From Paludibacterium paludis (lineage in GTDB: Bacteria; Pseudomonadota; Gammaproteobacteria; Burkholderiales; Chromobacteriaceae): DNA of 64,000 nucleotides. Positions within the stretch are counted from its first letter, which is position 1. Each line of letters starts with the position of its first letter. Where the stretch lies: assembly GCF_018802605.1 (NCBI RefSeq), contig NZ_CP069161.1:3906001-3970000 (forward strand). The letters are read 5' to 3'. This document shows positions 17,482 to 26,333 of this stretch, piece after piece. A program made the translations under genes and the position numbers. Under the pieces are notes generated by a model. The model searched no databases. It was not told where the DNA came from and saw only the letters and a program-made list of their open reading frames with translations.

Positions 17482-18356
17482 CGCCCGCCGATCACGAAGC
17501 CTGGCTGCATCTGGCCTTCACGCGCGACCTGGGCGCCTCGGCCGCGCTCGCCCTGGTCGGCCGCCTCGGATCGGCCCGTCATGCCCTGGATGCGTCGCTG
17601 TCCATGCTCGCGCCGCTGATCGGCCATGCCGCGGCCGAGGCCCTGCATCGCCGCGATGCGGGCGGCGAGGTGGACGCGGCGCTCGAATGGGCGCAGCAGG
17701 CGGATTGCCATCTGGTATCGCTTGACGACGACGATTATCCGGCCCGGCTCGCCGAAACGGTCGGCCCTCCTCTTGTCATGTTCGCCCGCGGACGGCGCGA
17801 ATTGCTCGCGCGCCCTTCCCTCGCGATAGTCGGCAGCCGCAATGCCTCCACCGAAGGGGCCGGAACCGCGCAGGACTTCGCCGCCGCGCTCGCCGGTCAC
17901 GGCTACACCATCGTCAGCGGACTTGCCGAGGGAATCGACACCGCCGCGCACCGCGGCGCCCTGGAACACGAGGCCTCGACGATCGCCGTCACCGGCACGG
18001 GCATCGACCGCGTCTACCCGGCGAGCAATCACGCACTGGCCCGCGAGATCGCGGAGCGGGGGCTCGTGCTGAGCGAGCTGCCTTTGGGCAGCAAACCTCT
18101 GCAGCATCATTTCCCCAGACGCAACCGCGTCATCGCCGGCATGTCGCAAGGCTGCCTGGTGGTCGAGGCGAGCGTGCGCTCGGGATCGCTGATCACGGCG
18201 CGGCTCGCGCTGGAAGCGGGACGGGAGGTGATGGCCATCCCCGGATCCATACACAATCCCCAGGCGCGCGGTTGCCACCGGCTCATCAAGGACGGCGCGA
18301 AACTCGTCGAAACCGTGGAGGATGTGATGGCGGAAATCTCCCCGGCGGACCGTTGA
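17478..18356 (+). CDS. dprA: DNA-processing protein DprA, short form
   Basis: 292-aa DprA/Smf protein that loads RecA on incoming single-stranded DNA during natural transformation. It has the N-terminal SAM-like region (1-90) and the Rossmann core (LAIVGSRNASTEG, TIVSGLAEGIDTAAHRGAL, NRVIAGMSQGCLVVEA, SGSLITARLALEAGREV). The protein stops right after the core (ISPADR), so the C-terminal winged-helix domain of most Gram-negative DprA proteins is missing, and the next 165 bp do not clearly encode it in another frame. The start is a GTG overlapping the upstream stop. Loss of the winged helix need not abolish function. Confidence 0.93.
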   Translation: MTPADHEAWLHLAFTRDLGASAALALVGRLGSARHALDASLSMLAPLIGHAAAEALHRRDAGGEVDAALEWAQQADCHLVSLDDDDYPARLAETVGPPLVMFARGRRELLARPSLAIVGSRNASTEGAGTAQDFAAALAGHGYTIVSGLAEGIDTAAHRGALEHEASTIAVTGTGIDRVYPASNHALAREIAERGLVLSELPLGSKPLQHHFPRRNRVIAGMSQGCLVVEASVRSGSLITARLALEAGREVMAIPGSIHNPQARGCHRLIKDGAKLVETVEDVMAEISPADR

Positions 18357-18521
18357 CAAGGATCCGGATTCCGCTTGCGGGTTGACGGATGCGGCGGTTT
18401 ACGCGATGCTGCATGCGCCCGCATCGGGAAGGCCGCCCGGCAACCCTGCCGGACCGCTGTTTCCCGGCGCCTCTCGGCCTTGCTGTACAGGCGGCGCGGG
18501 TGTCTTGTAAAGTCTGGCCCA

Positions 18522-18977
18522 ATGTTTGACGTTCTCGCTTATCTTTTTGAAGAATACCGCGATCCCGAGGCATGCGAGGACCGCGCCCGCCTGGTGCGTT
18601 CGCTGTCTGCCGCAGGCTTCGAGGACGAGGAAATCCAGGATGCCCTGGACTGGCTGTATGGCGTGCTCGACGCCGACGAAGAGGATTTCGCCGGAGCGGA
18701 CTCGGGCATCGGCATGCGGATCTATACCGAAGAGGAGCAGGACCGGCTGCCGATGGATGTGCGCGGCCTGATCCAGTTTCTCGAGGACAACGGAGCGTTG
18801 TCCGGCTCGAGCCGCGAACGGGTGATCGACCGGCTGATGGCGCTGCCGGGCGACATCACCGTGATGGATGCCAAGCTCGTGGCGCTGATTGTGCTGTGGG
18901 CGCTCAAGGCGGAGCTTCCGGTGCTGATCGGCGAGGAGCTGATGAACGCCGTGCACGGCGAGCCCACCATGCAGTGA
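18522..18977 (+). CDS. smg: Smg family protein (DUF494)
   Basis: 151-aa Smg/DUF494 protein: MFDVLAYLFEEYRD at the start, an acidic middle (DADEEDF, YTEEEQDRLP), ERVIDRLMALPGD, and the conserved LKLVALIVLWA-like stretch (AKLVALIVLWALKAELP). The function is not established. The family is typically found between dprA and topA, as here. Upstream in-frame sequence to 18375 has no good ribosome site and was not used. Confidence 0.9.
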   Translation: MFDVLAYLFEEYRDPEACEDRARLVRSLSAAGFEDEEIQDALDWLYGVLDADEEDFAGADSGIGMRIYTEEEQDRLPMDVRGLIQFLEDNGALSGSSRERVIDRLMALPGDITVMDAKLVALIVLWALKAELPVLIGEELMNAVHGEPTMQ

Positions 18978-19119
18978 CGAACCCGCGCCCGCGCCGTGCC
19001 AAGCCGCATCGGCGCAGGTATTGATTATCGATGACGAGAGCGCCTGCTTGCGCTCTTGTTTTATTTGTTGGATACAGGATGTATCAGCCCGGAGTTGCCG
19101 GGCCAGGGAATGAAACCAC

Positions 19120-21408
19120 ATGCCTTCAAGTCTCCTGATCGTTGAATCGCCATCCAAGGCCAAAACGCTGAAGAAATATCTGGGACAGGACTTCGAGGTC
19201 CTGGCTTCCTACGGACACGTGCGCGACCTCGTTCCCAAGAACGGGGCGGTGGATCCGGAAAAAGACTTCGCCATGAAGTACCAGCTGATCCCGAAAAACT
19301 CCAAGCACGTGGACGCCATCGCCAAGGCCGTCGCCGAAGCCGACAACATTTACCTCGCAACCGACCCGGACCGCGAAGGCGAGGCGATTTCCTGGCATCT
19401 TTTCAAGATCCTGGAAGGCAAGAAACTGCTCAAGGGCAAGCTCACGCAGCGGGTGGTGTTCCATGAGATCACCAAGAACGCGGTGCTCGAAGCCATCGCC
19501 AATCCGCGGGAAATCTCCCAGCAACTGGTCGATGCCCAGCAGACCCGCCGCGCGCTCGACTATCTGGTCGGCTTCAACCTGTCGCCGCTCTTATGGAAGA
19601 AGATCCGCCGGGGCCTGTCCGCCGGACGTGTGCAAAGCCCGGCCCTGCGCCTCATCTGCGAACGCGAGAACGAAATCCGCGCGTTCGTGGAGCAGGAGTA
19701 CTGGAGCCTGCACCTGGACAGCCACAAGGGCCGCCAGAAATTCTCGGCGCGCCTGACCCACCTTGGCGGCAAGAAGCTCGAACAGTTCGACATCGCGACC
19801 GACGCCGACCATCAGGCGGCGCTCGCCCGTCTGGCGGGCGGAGAAGCCACGGTCACCGCGATCGAAAAGAAAAAGAAAACCCGCAATCCCGCGGCGCCCT
19901 TCACCACCTCGACGCTTCAGCAGGAGGGCGTGCGCAAGCTTGGCATGACCACCGACCGCACCATGCGCACGGCCCAGCAGTTGTACGAGGGGATCGATAT
20001 CGGCCAGGGAACGATCGGTCTGATCACCTACATGCGTACCGACGCCGTCGTGCTGTCCAACGAGGCGCTGACCGAGATTCGCGGCTATATCGAAGGCAAC
20101 TTCGATGCCGAGTTCCTCCCGAAAAACCCGGTCACCTTCAAGAACAAGTCGAAAAACGCCCAGGAAGCGCACGAAGCGATCCGTCCGACCTCGATCCTGC
20201 GCACGCCCGAGTCGGTCAAGCCGTTCCTGACCTCCGACCAGTTCAAGCTTTACGACATGATCTGGAAGCGCACGCTGGCCTGCCAGATGGCTCCGGCGCG
20301 TTTTGACACCACGGGCGTCGACATCGCCCTGGGCGAAGGCGTGTTCCGCGCATCGGGCCAGGTGCAGGTTTTCGCGGGATTCCTCGCCGTCTACGAAGAA
20401 GATGTGGATGACGCCGAGGACGAGGACAATGCCCGCCTGCCGCTTCTCGAGCAGGGCGATGTCCTGCCGGTCGACAAGCTCTACGGCGACCAGCACTTCA
20501 CCCAGCCGCCGCCGCGCTTCTCCGAGGCGAGCCTTGTCAAGGCGCTGGAAGAATTCGGCATCGGCCGCCCGTCGACCTACGCCAGCATCATCTCCACGCT
20601 GAAGGACCGGGAATACGTCACGCTCGACAAGAAGCGCTTCATGCCGACCGACACCGGCGACATCGTCAACAAATTCCTGACCGAGCACTTCAGCCAGTAC
20701 GTGGACTACAACTTCACCGCCCGCCTGGAAAACCAGCTGGACGAAATCGCCAGCGGACAACGCGAGTGGGTCCCGGTGATGGACAGCTTCTGGAAAGGCT
20801 TTTCGAAGCAGATCACTGAAAAAGAAAGCATTTCGCGCGCGGAAGTCACCACGGAAAGTCTTGACGAAGCCTGCCCGAAGTGCGCCAAGCCGCTGATGAT
20901 CCGCTTCGGAAAACGCGGCCGTTTTGTCGGATGTTCCGGGTATCCCGAATGCGACTATACGCGCAACATGAATGAAACGGCGGAAAGCGCCGAGGCGGAC
21001 GAACCGGAAATCGTCGAGGGGCGAACCTGCCCGAACGACGGCGGCCAGCTTGTCATCAAGAAAGGACCGTACGGGAAGTTCATCGGCTGTGCGAACTACC
21101 CCAAGTGCAAGCACATCGAGCCGCTGGAAAAACCCCGCGACACCGGCGTGACCTGCCCGGAGTGCAAGACGGGCTCGCTGATCGAACGCAAGAGCCGCTA
21201 CGGCAAGCTGTTCTACAGCTGCAATACCTATCCGAAATGCAAGTACGCCACGTGGAATCCGCCGGTCGCGGAACCCTGCCCGCAGTGCGGCTGGCCGATC
21301 CTGACCATCAAGACCACCAAGCGGCGCGGCACAGAGAAGGTTTGCCCGCAGAAGGAATGCGGCTACAGCGAAGTCATCGCTCCACCGGAAGCCAAAACCG
21401 AAGAGTAA
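19120..21408 (+). CDS. topA: DNA topoisomerase I
   Basis: 762-aa type IA topoisomerase that relaxes negative supercoils. It has a Toprim domain (IVESPSKAKTLKKYLG, then DPDREGEAISWHL), a catalytic core with active Tyr304 in LITYMRTD, and a C-terminal set of four zinc-ribbon-like repeats (about 585-750). Repeats 1, 3 and 4 have four cysteines; repeat 2 reads CPNDGG and lacks its second cysteine. A hairpin without a strong T-run follows the stop. It is shorter than E. coli TopA (865 aa) mainly in the C-terminal region. Confidence 0.97.
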   Translation: MPSSLLIVESPSKAKTLKKYLGQDFEVLASYGHVRDLVPKNGAVDPEKDFAMKYQLIPKNSKHVDAIAKAVAEADNIYLATDPDREGEAISWHLFKILEGKKLLKGKLTQRVVFHEITKNAVLEAIANPREISQQLVDAQQTRRALDYLVGFNLSPLLWKKIRRGLSAGRVQSPALRLICERENEIRAFVEQEYWSLHLDSHKGRQKFSARLTHLGGKKLEQFDIATDADHQAALARLAGGEATVTAIEKKKKTRNPAAPFTTSTLQQEGVRKLGMTTDRTMRTAQQLYEGIDIGQGTIGLITYMRTDAVVLSNEALTEIRGYIEGNFDAEFLPKNPVTFKNKSKNAQEAHEAIRPTSILRTPESVKPFLTSDQFKLYDMIWKRTLACQMAPARFDTTGVDIALGEGVFRASGQVQVFAGFLAVYEEDVDDAEDEDNARLPLLEQGDVLPVDKLYGDQHFTQPPPRFSEASLVKALEEFGIGRPSTYASIISTLKDREYVTLDKKRFMPTDTGDIVNKFLTEHFSQYVDYNFTARLENQLDEIASGQREWVPVMDSFWKGFSKQITEKESISRAEVTTESLDEACPKCAKPLMIRFGKRGRFVGCSGYPECDYTRNMNETAESAEADEPEIVEGRTCPNDGGQLVIKKGPYGKFIGCANYPKCKHIEPLEKPRDTGVTCPECKTGSLIERKSRYGKLFYSCNTYPKCKYATWNPPVAEPCPQCGWPILTIKTTKRRGTEKVCPQKECGYSEVIAPPEAKTEE

Positions 21409-21417
21409 CACCCGACC

Positions 21418-21440
21418 AACCCCCGCCGCGCGCGGGGGTT
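21418..21440 (+). terminator. Weak terminator-like hairpin after topA
   Basis: AACCCCC pairs with GGGGGTT around a GC-rich loop 10 bp after the topA stop, followed by GTGCTTTG rather than a T-run. Confidence 0.5.
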
Positions 21441-21505
21441 GTGCTTTGCCTTTCCCGCAAAAGACACATTAATTCATGCCATTCGATAATCACTGAAAAT
21501 ATCGG

Positions 21506-21519
21506 CTGACGCAGGTCAA
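21506..21519. promoter_or_regulatory. FNR/ANR-like box candidate
   Basis: CTGACGCAGGTCAA matches the FNR/ANR half-site pattern TTGAC-N4-(A/G)TCAA at all but the first base. It lies about 60-75 bp upstream of a -10-like TATACT at 21580, in the spacer between topA and the small membrane protein gene. The target is not proven. Confidence 0.35.
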
Positions 21520-21611
21520 ATCACGACAAAATCATCAACACCCCATTGATTTGATTCGGATTTTTATAAATCGAGTGTGTATACTTGGCCATCAAGACGA
21601 GTCACTTTGCT

Positions 21612-21640
21612 CGCCGCCTTCATCGGGCGGCGTTGTTTTT
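21612..21640 (+). terminator. Terminator-like hairpin in leader of the 21651 gene
   Basis: CGCCGCC TTCATC GGGCGGCG followed by TTGTTTTTT, only about 11 bp before the ATG at 21651 and about 30 bp after a plausible -10 (TATACT, 21580-21585). It has the form of an attenuator or of the end of a very short transcript. Confidence 0.6.
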
Positions 21641-21650
21641 TGGTACTGCC

Positions 21651-22043
21651 ATGAAGCTGAACAGCCGATTTTTCTTCACCGGAGCCACCGTCATGGCCAT
21701 CTGCTTTTTCCTCAGCGGGGAATGGCTGATGCTGCCGGTGGCTTTTTTCATTGCCTTTTTCGCGACGATCCTCGCGGATCGCGAACAATTGGCCGAAATG
21801 GACGCGTCGACCGCCGCGATGCTCCTTGAAGGACGACAGCGCCCGGTGTTTCCCGCGGAACTGTTCCGCGGCCGTGAACTGCTGTTTTACCGGGCGGGCT
21901 GCCCGATCTACCGCTATCTGGTCGCGCGCGACGGATTGTGGCAATTGCTCGGAGAGGATGGAAAAGTCCGTCAGGAAGACGGCATGATTCGCGTCTTCCC
22001 CGGCTATGTCTACCAGCGAGTCGAACGCCCGTCAGCCAAATAG
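21651..22043 (+). CDS. Small membrane protein of unknown function
   Basis: 130-aa protein with two close N-terminal hydrophobic segments (RFFFTGATVMAICFFLSG and LMLPVAFFIAFFATILA), then a soluble C-terminal part with FYRAGCPIYRYLVARDGLW. No family was recognised. The ATG at 21651 is preferred because it begins right before the membrane segment; upstream codons would cross the hairpin at 21612. Its final 12 bp overlap the convergent dgkA gene. Confidence 0.72.
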   Translation: MKLNSRFFFTGATVMAICFFLSGEWLMLPVAFFIAFFATILADREQLAEMDASTAAMLLEGRQRPVFPAELFRGRELLFYRAGCPIYRYLVARDGLWQLLGEDGKVRQEDGMIRVFPGYVYQRVERPSAK

Positions 22044-22412
22044 CACCAGCGCCCAAACCACGGCAAGATTCAGCAGACCGAGCAGCTGGGCCGCGCTGCC
22101 CATGTCCTTGGCCCGCTTGGCCAGCGGATGGCGTTCCAGTGAGGTATGGTCCACCGCGGCCTCGATGGCCGAATTGAGCAATTCGATGATCAGCGTCGCC
22201 AAAGAACTGGCCACCAGCATCGCCCGCGCCAGCGGCTCGGCATGGATGAGAAAGGCCATCGGGATCAGGATAATGGCAAGCAGCACCAGCTGTCGGAACG
22301 CGTCCTCGTGGCGGAAGGCGGCTTTCATGCCATCGAGCGAATAGCCCAGGGCGTTGATCAGCCGGCGCACGCCGGTTTTGCCCTTGAACGGGCTTTCTTG
22401 GGTCGACTTCAT
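22032..22412 (-). CDS. dgkA: Diacylglycerol kinase
   Basis: 126-aa trimeric membrane kinase of the prokaryotic DgkA family, which phosphorylates diacylglycerol released during envelope glycan synthesis. Three membrane helices are visible, with the catalytic ELLNSAIEAAVDH motif (about residues 78-91) and the KRAKDMGSAA motif. The usual length is about 120 aa. It lies 16 bp after gshB on the same strand and may be the last gene of a kinase-gshA-gshB-dgkA set. Confidence 0.95.
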   Translation of the reverse strand: MKSTQESPFKGKTGVRRLINALGYSLDGMKAAFRHEDAFRQLVLLAIILIPMAFLIHAEPLARAMLVASSLATLIIELLNSAIEAAVDHTSLERHPLAKRAKDMGSAAQLLGLLNLAVVWALVLFG

Positions 22413-22428
22413 TTACATTACCAATGCA

Positions 22429-23379
22429 TCAGGAGCGAAAACCGCTCGCTTCTTCGAGAGCATCCAGATACAGCCCGGCGACATTGAGTCCGGTCTGATC
22501 CATGATCTCCCTGAAACAGGTGGGACTCGTCACGTTCACTTCGGTCAGATAATCGCCGATTACGTCGAGGCCGGCCAGTAAAATTCCCCGGCGCATCAAC
22601 TCCGGCGCCACCGTTTCGGCGATTTCCCGGTCGCGCGCCGATAGCGGTCGCGCCTCGCCACGGCCGCCGGCGGCAAGGTTGCCCCGCGTCTCGCCGGCTT
22701 TGGGAATGCGCGCCAGGCAGTAATCGACCGCTTTGCCGCCGATCACCAGAATACGCTTGTCGCCATCCCGGATTTCCGGGATGTAGCGCTGCGCCATGAT
22801 CGTGCGCGTCTCGCGCTCGGTCATGGTTTCCAGGATGACCGACAGGTTCGGATCATCGGGACGCACCCGGAAAATACTGTCCCCTCCCATGCTGTCCAGC
22901 GGCTTGAAGATCACGTCGGAGTGCTGATTGACGAAGGTGCGCAGCCTCGAGGACTTCGAGGTCACCAGCGTCGGGGAAATGAGGTCCGGGAAATTCAGGA
23001 TGGCGAGTTTCTCGTTGAAATCCCTCAATGCCTGCCCCGCCGTGAATACCTTCACGCCCTGCGTCTCGGCCAGAGAGAACAACTGCGCAGCGTACAGGTA
23101 CTCCATGTCGAATGGAGGATCCTTGCGCATCACCACGGCCGTGAAGCCGGCCAGCGGCTGCCTCAGCTTTTCCGCGAGCCGGAACCATGCCGGCGTTTCG
23201 CCGGTCAGCGTCAGCTGCGCGGCATCCACCAGCACGCGGCCGCCCTCGAAGGTCAAATCGGCGGCGTGCGCATAGGCCAGCGAATGCCCGCGGGCCGCCG
23301 CCTCCTCCATCATGGCGAAGGTGGTGTCCTTGTAGAGCTTGAAGTCTTCCAGCGGATCGGCAATAAACAGGATCTTCAT
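22429..23379 (-). CDS. gshB: Glutathione synthetase
   Basis: 316-aa ATP-grasp enzyme joining gamma-glutamylcysteine and glycine. It has the typical start [22 protein letters not shown]-binding loops ([29 protein letters not shown]), the glycine-rich [13 protein letters not shown] loop and the terminal [25 protein letters not shown] precedes the ATG at 23379. It lies 29 bp after gshA, so the two steps of glutathione synthesis are adjacent. Confidence 0.96.
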   Translation of the reverse strand: MKILFIADPLEDFKLYKDTTFAMMEEAAARGHSLAYAHAADLTFEGGRVLVDAAQLTLTGETPAWFRLAEKLRQPLAGFTAVVMRKDPPFDMEYLYAAQLFSLAETQGVKVFTAGQALRDFNEKLAILNFPDLISPTLVTSKSSRLRTFVNQHSDVIFKPLDSMGGDSIFRVRPDDPNLSVILETMTERETRTIMAQRYIPEIRDGDKRILVIGGKAVDYCLARIPKAGETRGNLAAGGRGEARPLSARDREIAETVAPELMRRGILLAGLDVIGDYLTEVNVTSPTCFREIMDQTGLNVAGLYLDALEEASGFRS

Positions 23380-23408
23380 CGTTCGTCCTTCCAGCGCCCC
23401 GAGCGGGC

Positions 23409-24692
23409 TCAGTTGAAATCCGGATCCGTCGCTTCCAGCTCCAGCGACGCGGCCAGCAGCGCAAGACGCGCGATGACCCCGTACGCGTAAAAGCGGTTCG
23501 GCGGACAGTCGGGCGACCCTTTGCGATCCGGGAGGCAAACGGACTCGAACGACAGCGGCACGAAGTGCATACCCGGCGCGTTGAGGTTTTCATCGATGCC
23601 GCGGCCGGTGTGCACGCGATAGAAGCCGCCGACCACGTACCGGTCCATCATGTAGACAACCGGTTCCGCGACCGCTTCGTTGACCGTCTCGAAGGTATGG
23701 ACGCCTTCCTGCACGATCACCTCGGAAACTTCGAGACCTTCCTTCACCACCGACATCTTGTTGCGCGCCTTGCGGTTCAGGCCGATGACGTCCTCGGGAC
23801 GCTTCACGCTCATCACGCCCATGCCGTAGGTGCCGGCGTCCGCCTTGACGATGACGAACGGCTCCTCCTTGATATCGTGCTCGCGATATTTCACGCGGAT
23901 CCGCTCAAGCAGTGTCGACACCGTGTCGGCCAGCGTCTCTTCGCCCTGGCGCGACTGGAAATCCAGTCCGCGGCAGGCGCTGAACATCGGATTGATGGTC
24001 CAGGGATCGATATCCAGCAGTCCGGCGAATTCGTTGCAGACCTTGTCGTAGGCTTCGAAATGATTGCTCTTGCGACGTACCGCCCAGCCGGCATGCAACG
24101 GCGGCAGAAGATTCTGTTCAAGTCCGCTCAGGGTATCGGGAATTCCGCCGGACAGGTCGTTATTGAGCAGCACGATGCAAGGATCGAAACCGTCGGCGAG
24201 CCGGAGTCTGTCGCCTTCGCGCCGTACCGGCTCCAGGGTCAGCACGGCGCCGTTCGCCGCGGTCAGTTCGGTGGGGACGGAGATCTCGGGGTTCAGAGTG
24301 CCAAGACGCACATTCAGGCCGGCCTGCTCGAAGATGTGCACCAGCGAGGCGACATTTTGCAGATAGAATGTGTTGCGTGTATGGTTTTCCGGGATGAGCA
24401 GCATGCTGCGTGCTTCCGGACAGACCTTCTCCACCCCCGACATCGCCGCCTGCACGGCCAGCGGCAGGAAATCCGGGTTGAGGTTGTTGAACCCGCCCGG
24501 GAACAGATTCATGTCGACCGGGGCCAGCTTGAACCCACTGTTGCGCAGGTCGACCGAACCGTAAAACGGCGTGGCGTGATTGTGCCATTCACTGCGGAAC
24601 CAGTGTTCGATGCGCGGCTGGGCTTCAAGAATACGGCGTTCGAGCTCCAGCAGGGGACCCGTGAGGGCGGTGGCCAGATGAGGAACAGGCAT
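23409..24692 (-). CDS. gshA: Glutamate-cysteine ligase, proteobacterial GshA type (PF08886-like)
   Basis: 427-aa enzyme for the first step of glutathione synthesis. It belongs to the distinct GshA family of many beta- and alphaproteobacteria, not the E. coli type. Support comes from [30 protein letters not shown], the [17 protein letters not shown] segment, and [12 protein letters not shown]. The ATG at 24692 has GGAAGGGAG upstream. It lies 88 bp after the kinase gene; this gap contains a hairpin (CGGCAG/CTGCCG) but no T-run. Confidence 0.92.
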   Translation of the reverse strand: MPVPHLATALTGPLLELERRILEAQPRIEHWFRSEWHNHATPFYGSVDLRNSGFKLAPVDMNLFPGGFNNLNPDFLPLAVQAAMSGVEKVCPEARSMLLIPENHTRNTFYLQNVASLVHIFEQAGLNVRLGTLNPEISVPTELTAANGAVLTLEPVRREGDRLRLADGFDPCIVLLNNDLSGGIPDTLSGLEQNLLPPLHAGWAVRRKSNHFEAYDKVCNEFAGLLDIDPWTINPMFSACRGLDFQSRQGEETLADTVSTLLERIRVKYREHDIKEEPFVIVKADAGTYGMGVMSVKRPEDVIGLNRKARNKMSVVKEGLEVSEVIVQEGVHTFETVNEAVAEPVVYMMDRYVVGGFYRVHTGRGIDENLNAPGMHFVPLSFESVCLPDRKGSPDCPPNRFYAYGVIARLALLAASLELEATDPDFN

Positions 24693-24780
24693 GTCGCTCC
24701 CTTCCTGAGGATGGACAGTGTGTAATCCCGCTATGGTGGGGGTGGATCGGCAGAGTTTCAACCCTGCCGGAGTGACGGAA

Positions 24781-25728
24781 TTATGCCAGCGGCCATGGCT
24801 CGCCGTAGGAACCGGCGTACAGATCCGTGATGATGTCCCAGTCGAAGAAGTGACTTTGCGGGCCCTGGGCGGTAATCTTGATGGCGCCGAGGATGTTGGC
24901 GAGGCGGCCGGTCACGATCCAATCGAGGCCGCGGCTGATGCCGTACAGCAAGCCGGCGCGATAGGCGTCGCCGCAACCGAGCGGATCGAGCGGTTTGTTC
25001 GGCATCTGCACGCGCGGAATGTGGTGAACGGTATCCGGCGTATAAATTTCCGAGCCTTTGGAACCCCGGGTCACGATGACCGCGTCCACCATCCCGCGCA
25101 TGACGTCGACGGTAAGGCCAGCGCGCTCGCGCATCAGCTCGCTCTCGTAATCGTTGAGGGTGACGTAGCTGGCCAGGCCGACCAAACGGTGCAGTTCTTC
25201 CGCGCTGAACAGCGGCAGTTCCTGCCCCGGATCGAAAATGAACGGGATGCCGGCGGCGGCCAGCTCTTCGCAATGCTGCACCGATCCGCTATGCCCGGAC
25301 GGCGCGACGATGGCAAGCTCGATAGGCTCTTCGACATCAGCGATATGATTGATGATGGCATGCGTCATGGCGCCGGGGTGAAGCGCCATGATCTGGTTGG
25401 CATCCCGGTCGCTGATGGCGAACAGTTGGGGAGTAAACTCCCCCCGCACCGTGCGCACGTATTTGTCGTTGACCCCGAACCGCTTCAGATGGGCCCGATA
25501 CGGAGCGAAATCCTCACCGACGGTCGTCATCAGCAAGGGCTCCTCGCCCAGCATGGCCAGATTGTAAGCGATATTGCCGCCACAGCCGCCGAACTCCCGG
25601 CGCATGTGTGGCACCAGGAACGTCGTGGAAATCTTGTGTAGCTGATCGGCCAGAATGTGATTCTGGAACCGGTCCTCGAAGGTGAGCAGCGTATCGTAAG
25701 CGAGAGACCCGCACACGAGAAGAGACAT
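24781..25728 (-). CDS. PfkB-family sugar/nucleoside kinase, adenosine-kinase-like
   Basis: 315-aa ribokinase-fold kinase. The N-terminal GSLAYDTLLTFEDRF, the GGCGGNIAYNLAMLGEEP substrate segment, and the PfkB signature with catalytic aspartate (DPLGCGDAYRAGLLYG) are clear. The closest families are annotated as adenosine kinase or carbohydrate kinase; the substrate is not certain. It is upstream of gshA on the same strand and divergent from the thioredoxin gene at 25842. Confidence 0.87.
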   Translation of the reverse strand: MSLLVCGSLAYDTLLTFEDRFQNHILADQLHKISTTFLVPHMRREFGGCGGNIAYNLAMLGEEPLLMTTVGEDFAPYRAHLKRFGVNDKYVRTVRGEFTPQLFAISDRDANQIMALHPGAMTHAIINHIADVEEPIELAIVAPSGHSGSVQHCEELAAAGIPFIFDPGQELPLFSAEELHRLVGLASYVTLNDYESELMRERAGLTVDVMRGMVDAVIVTRGSKGSEIYTPDTVHHIPRVQMPNKPLDPLGCGDAYRAGLLYGISRGLDWIVTGRLANILGAIKITAQGPQSHFFDWDIITDLYAGSYGEPWPLA

Positions 25729-25841
25729 GCGAACTCCGCATCCAAATCAATCGAGTAGTTTAACATGAAAACAATCGATCGTTCATCTGTCGCTTCACGC
25801 AAGCCACGGATATCAATAAGGAATACTTTTCAGGAGCTGAC

Positions 25842-26333
25842 ATGATTAACCTTGCAACCCGACTGAAATCGCTGATGCTGGGCGCCATGCTGATGCTGCC
25901 GCCAACCGCTTTCGCCGCCACGCCGCTGGATACGGCCTCATTCACCACAGTCTCCGGGCAAAGCGCCAGGGTGAGCGCGGGTCAGGGACGGGTACTGGTC
26001 GTTAACTTTTGGGCGACCTGGTGCGGCCCCTGCCGTGAGGAATTGCCGATGCTGGACCGTTTGGCGAAGCCCTGGAAAGGTCAAGGCATCGATGTTGTCG
26101 GCATCGCCATGGATACCCGAATTGAAGTCAACAACTACCTGAAGTTCAGCAAGCTTACCCTGCCGGTGCTGATCGGCAACGCGGAGACGCTGAACCTCTC
26201 CCGGGCGCTGGGCAATCATCAGGGCGGACTGCCGTTCACCGTGGTGTTCGACCGTCAGGGCAAGCAGGTGGCGACGCTGCTGGGCAAGCTCGATGAAAAA
26301 ACCATCACGGATACGGTGATGCGCTACCGCTGA
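25842..26333 (+). CDS. Periplasmic TlpA-type thioredoxin
   Basis: 163-aa protein with a signal peptide (LMLGAMLMLPPTAFAA) and a thioredoxin fold with active site WCGPC (FWATWCGPCREELPMLD); the cis-proline region is GGLPFTVVFD. It is probably a periplasmic thiol reductant for cytochrome maturation or disulfide repair. AGGAGC precedes the ATG. Its last 10 bp overlap the end of the convergent ADP-ribosyltransferase gene. It is the second TlpA-like protein in the window. Confidence 0.9.
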   Translation: MINLATRLKSLMLGAMLMLPPTAFAATPLDTASFTTVSGQSARVSAGQGRVLVVNFWATWCGPCREELPMLDRLAKPWKGQGIDVVGIAMDTRIEVNNYLKFSKLTLPVLIGNAETLNLSRALGNHQGGLPFTVVFDRQGKQVATLLGKLDEKTITDTVMRYR

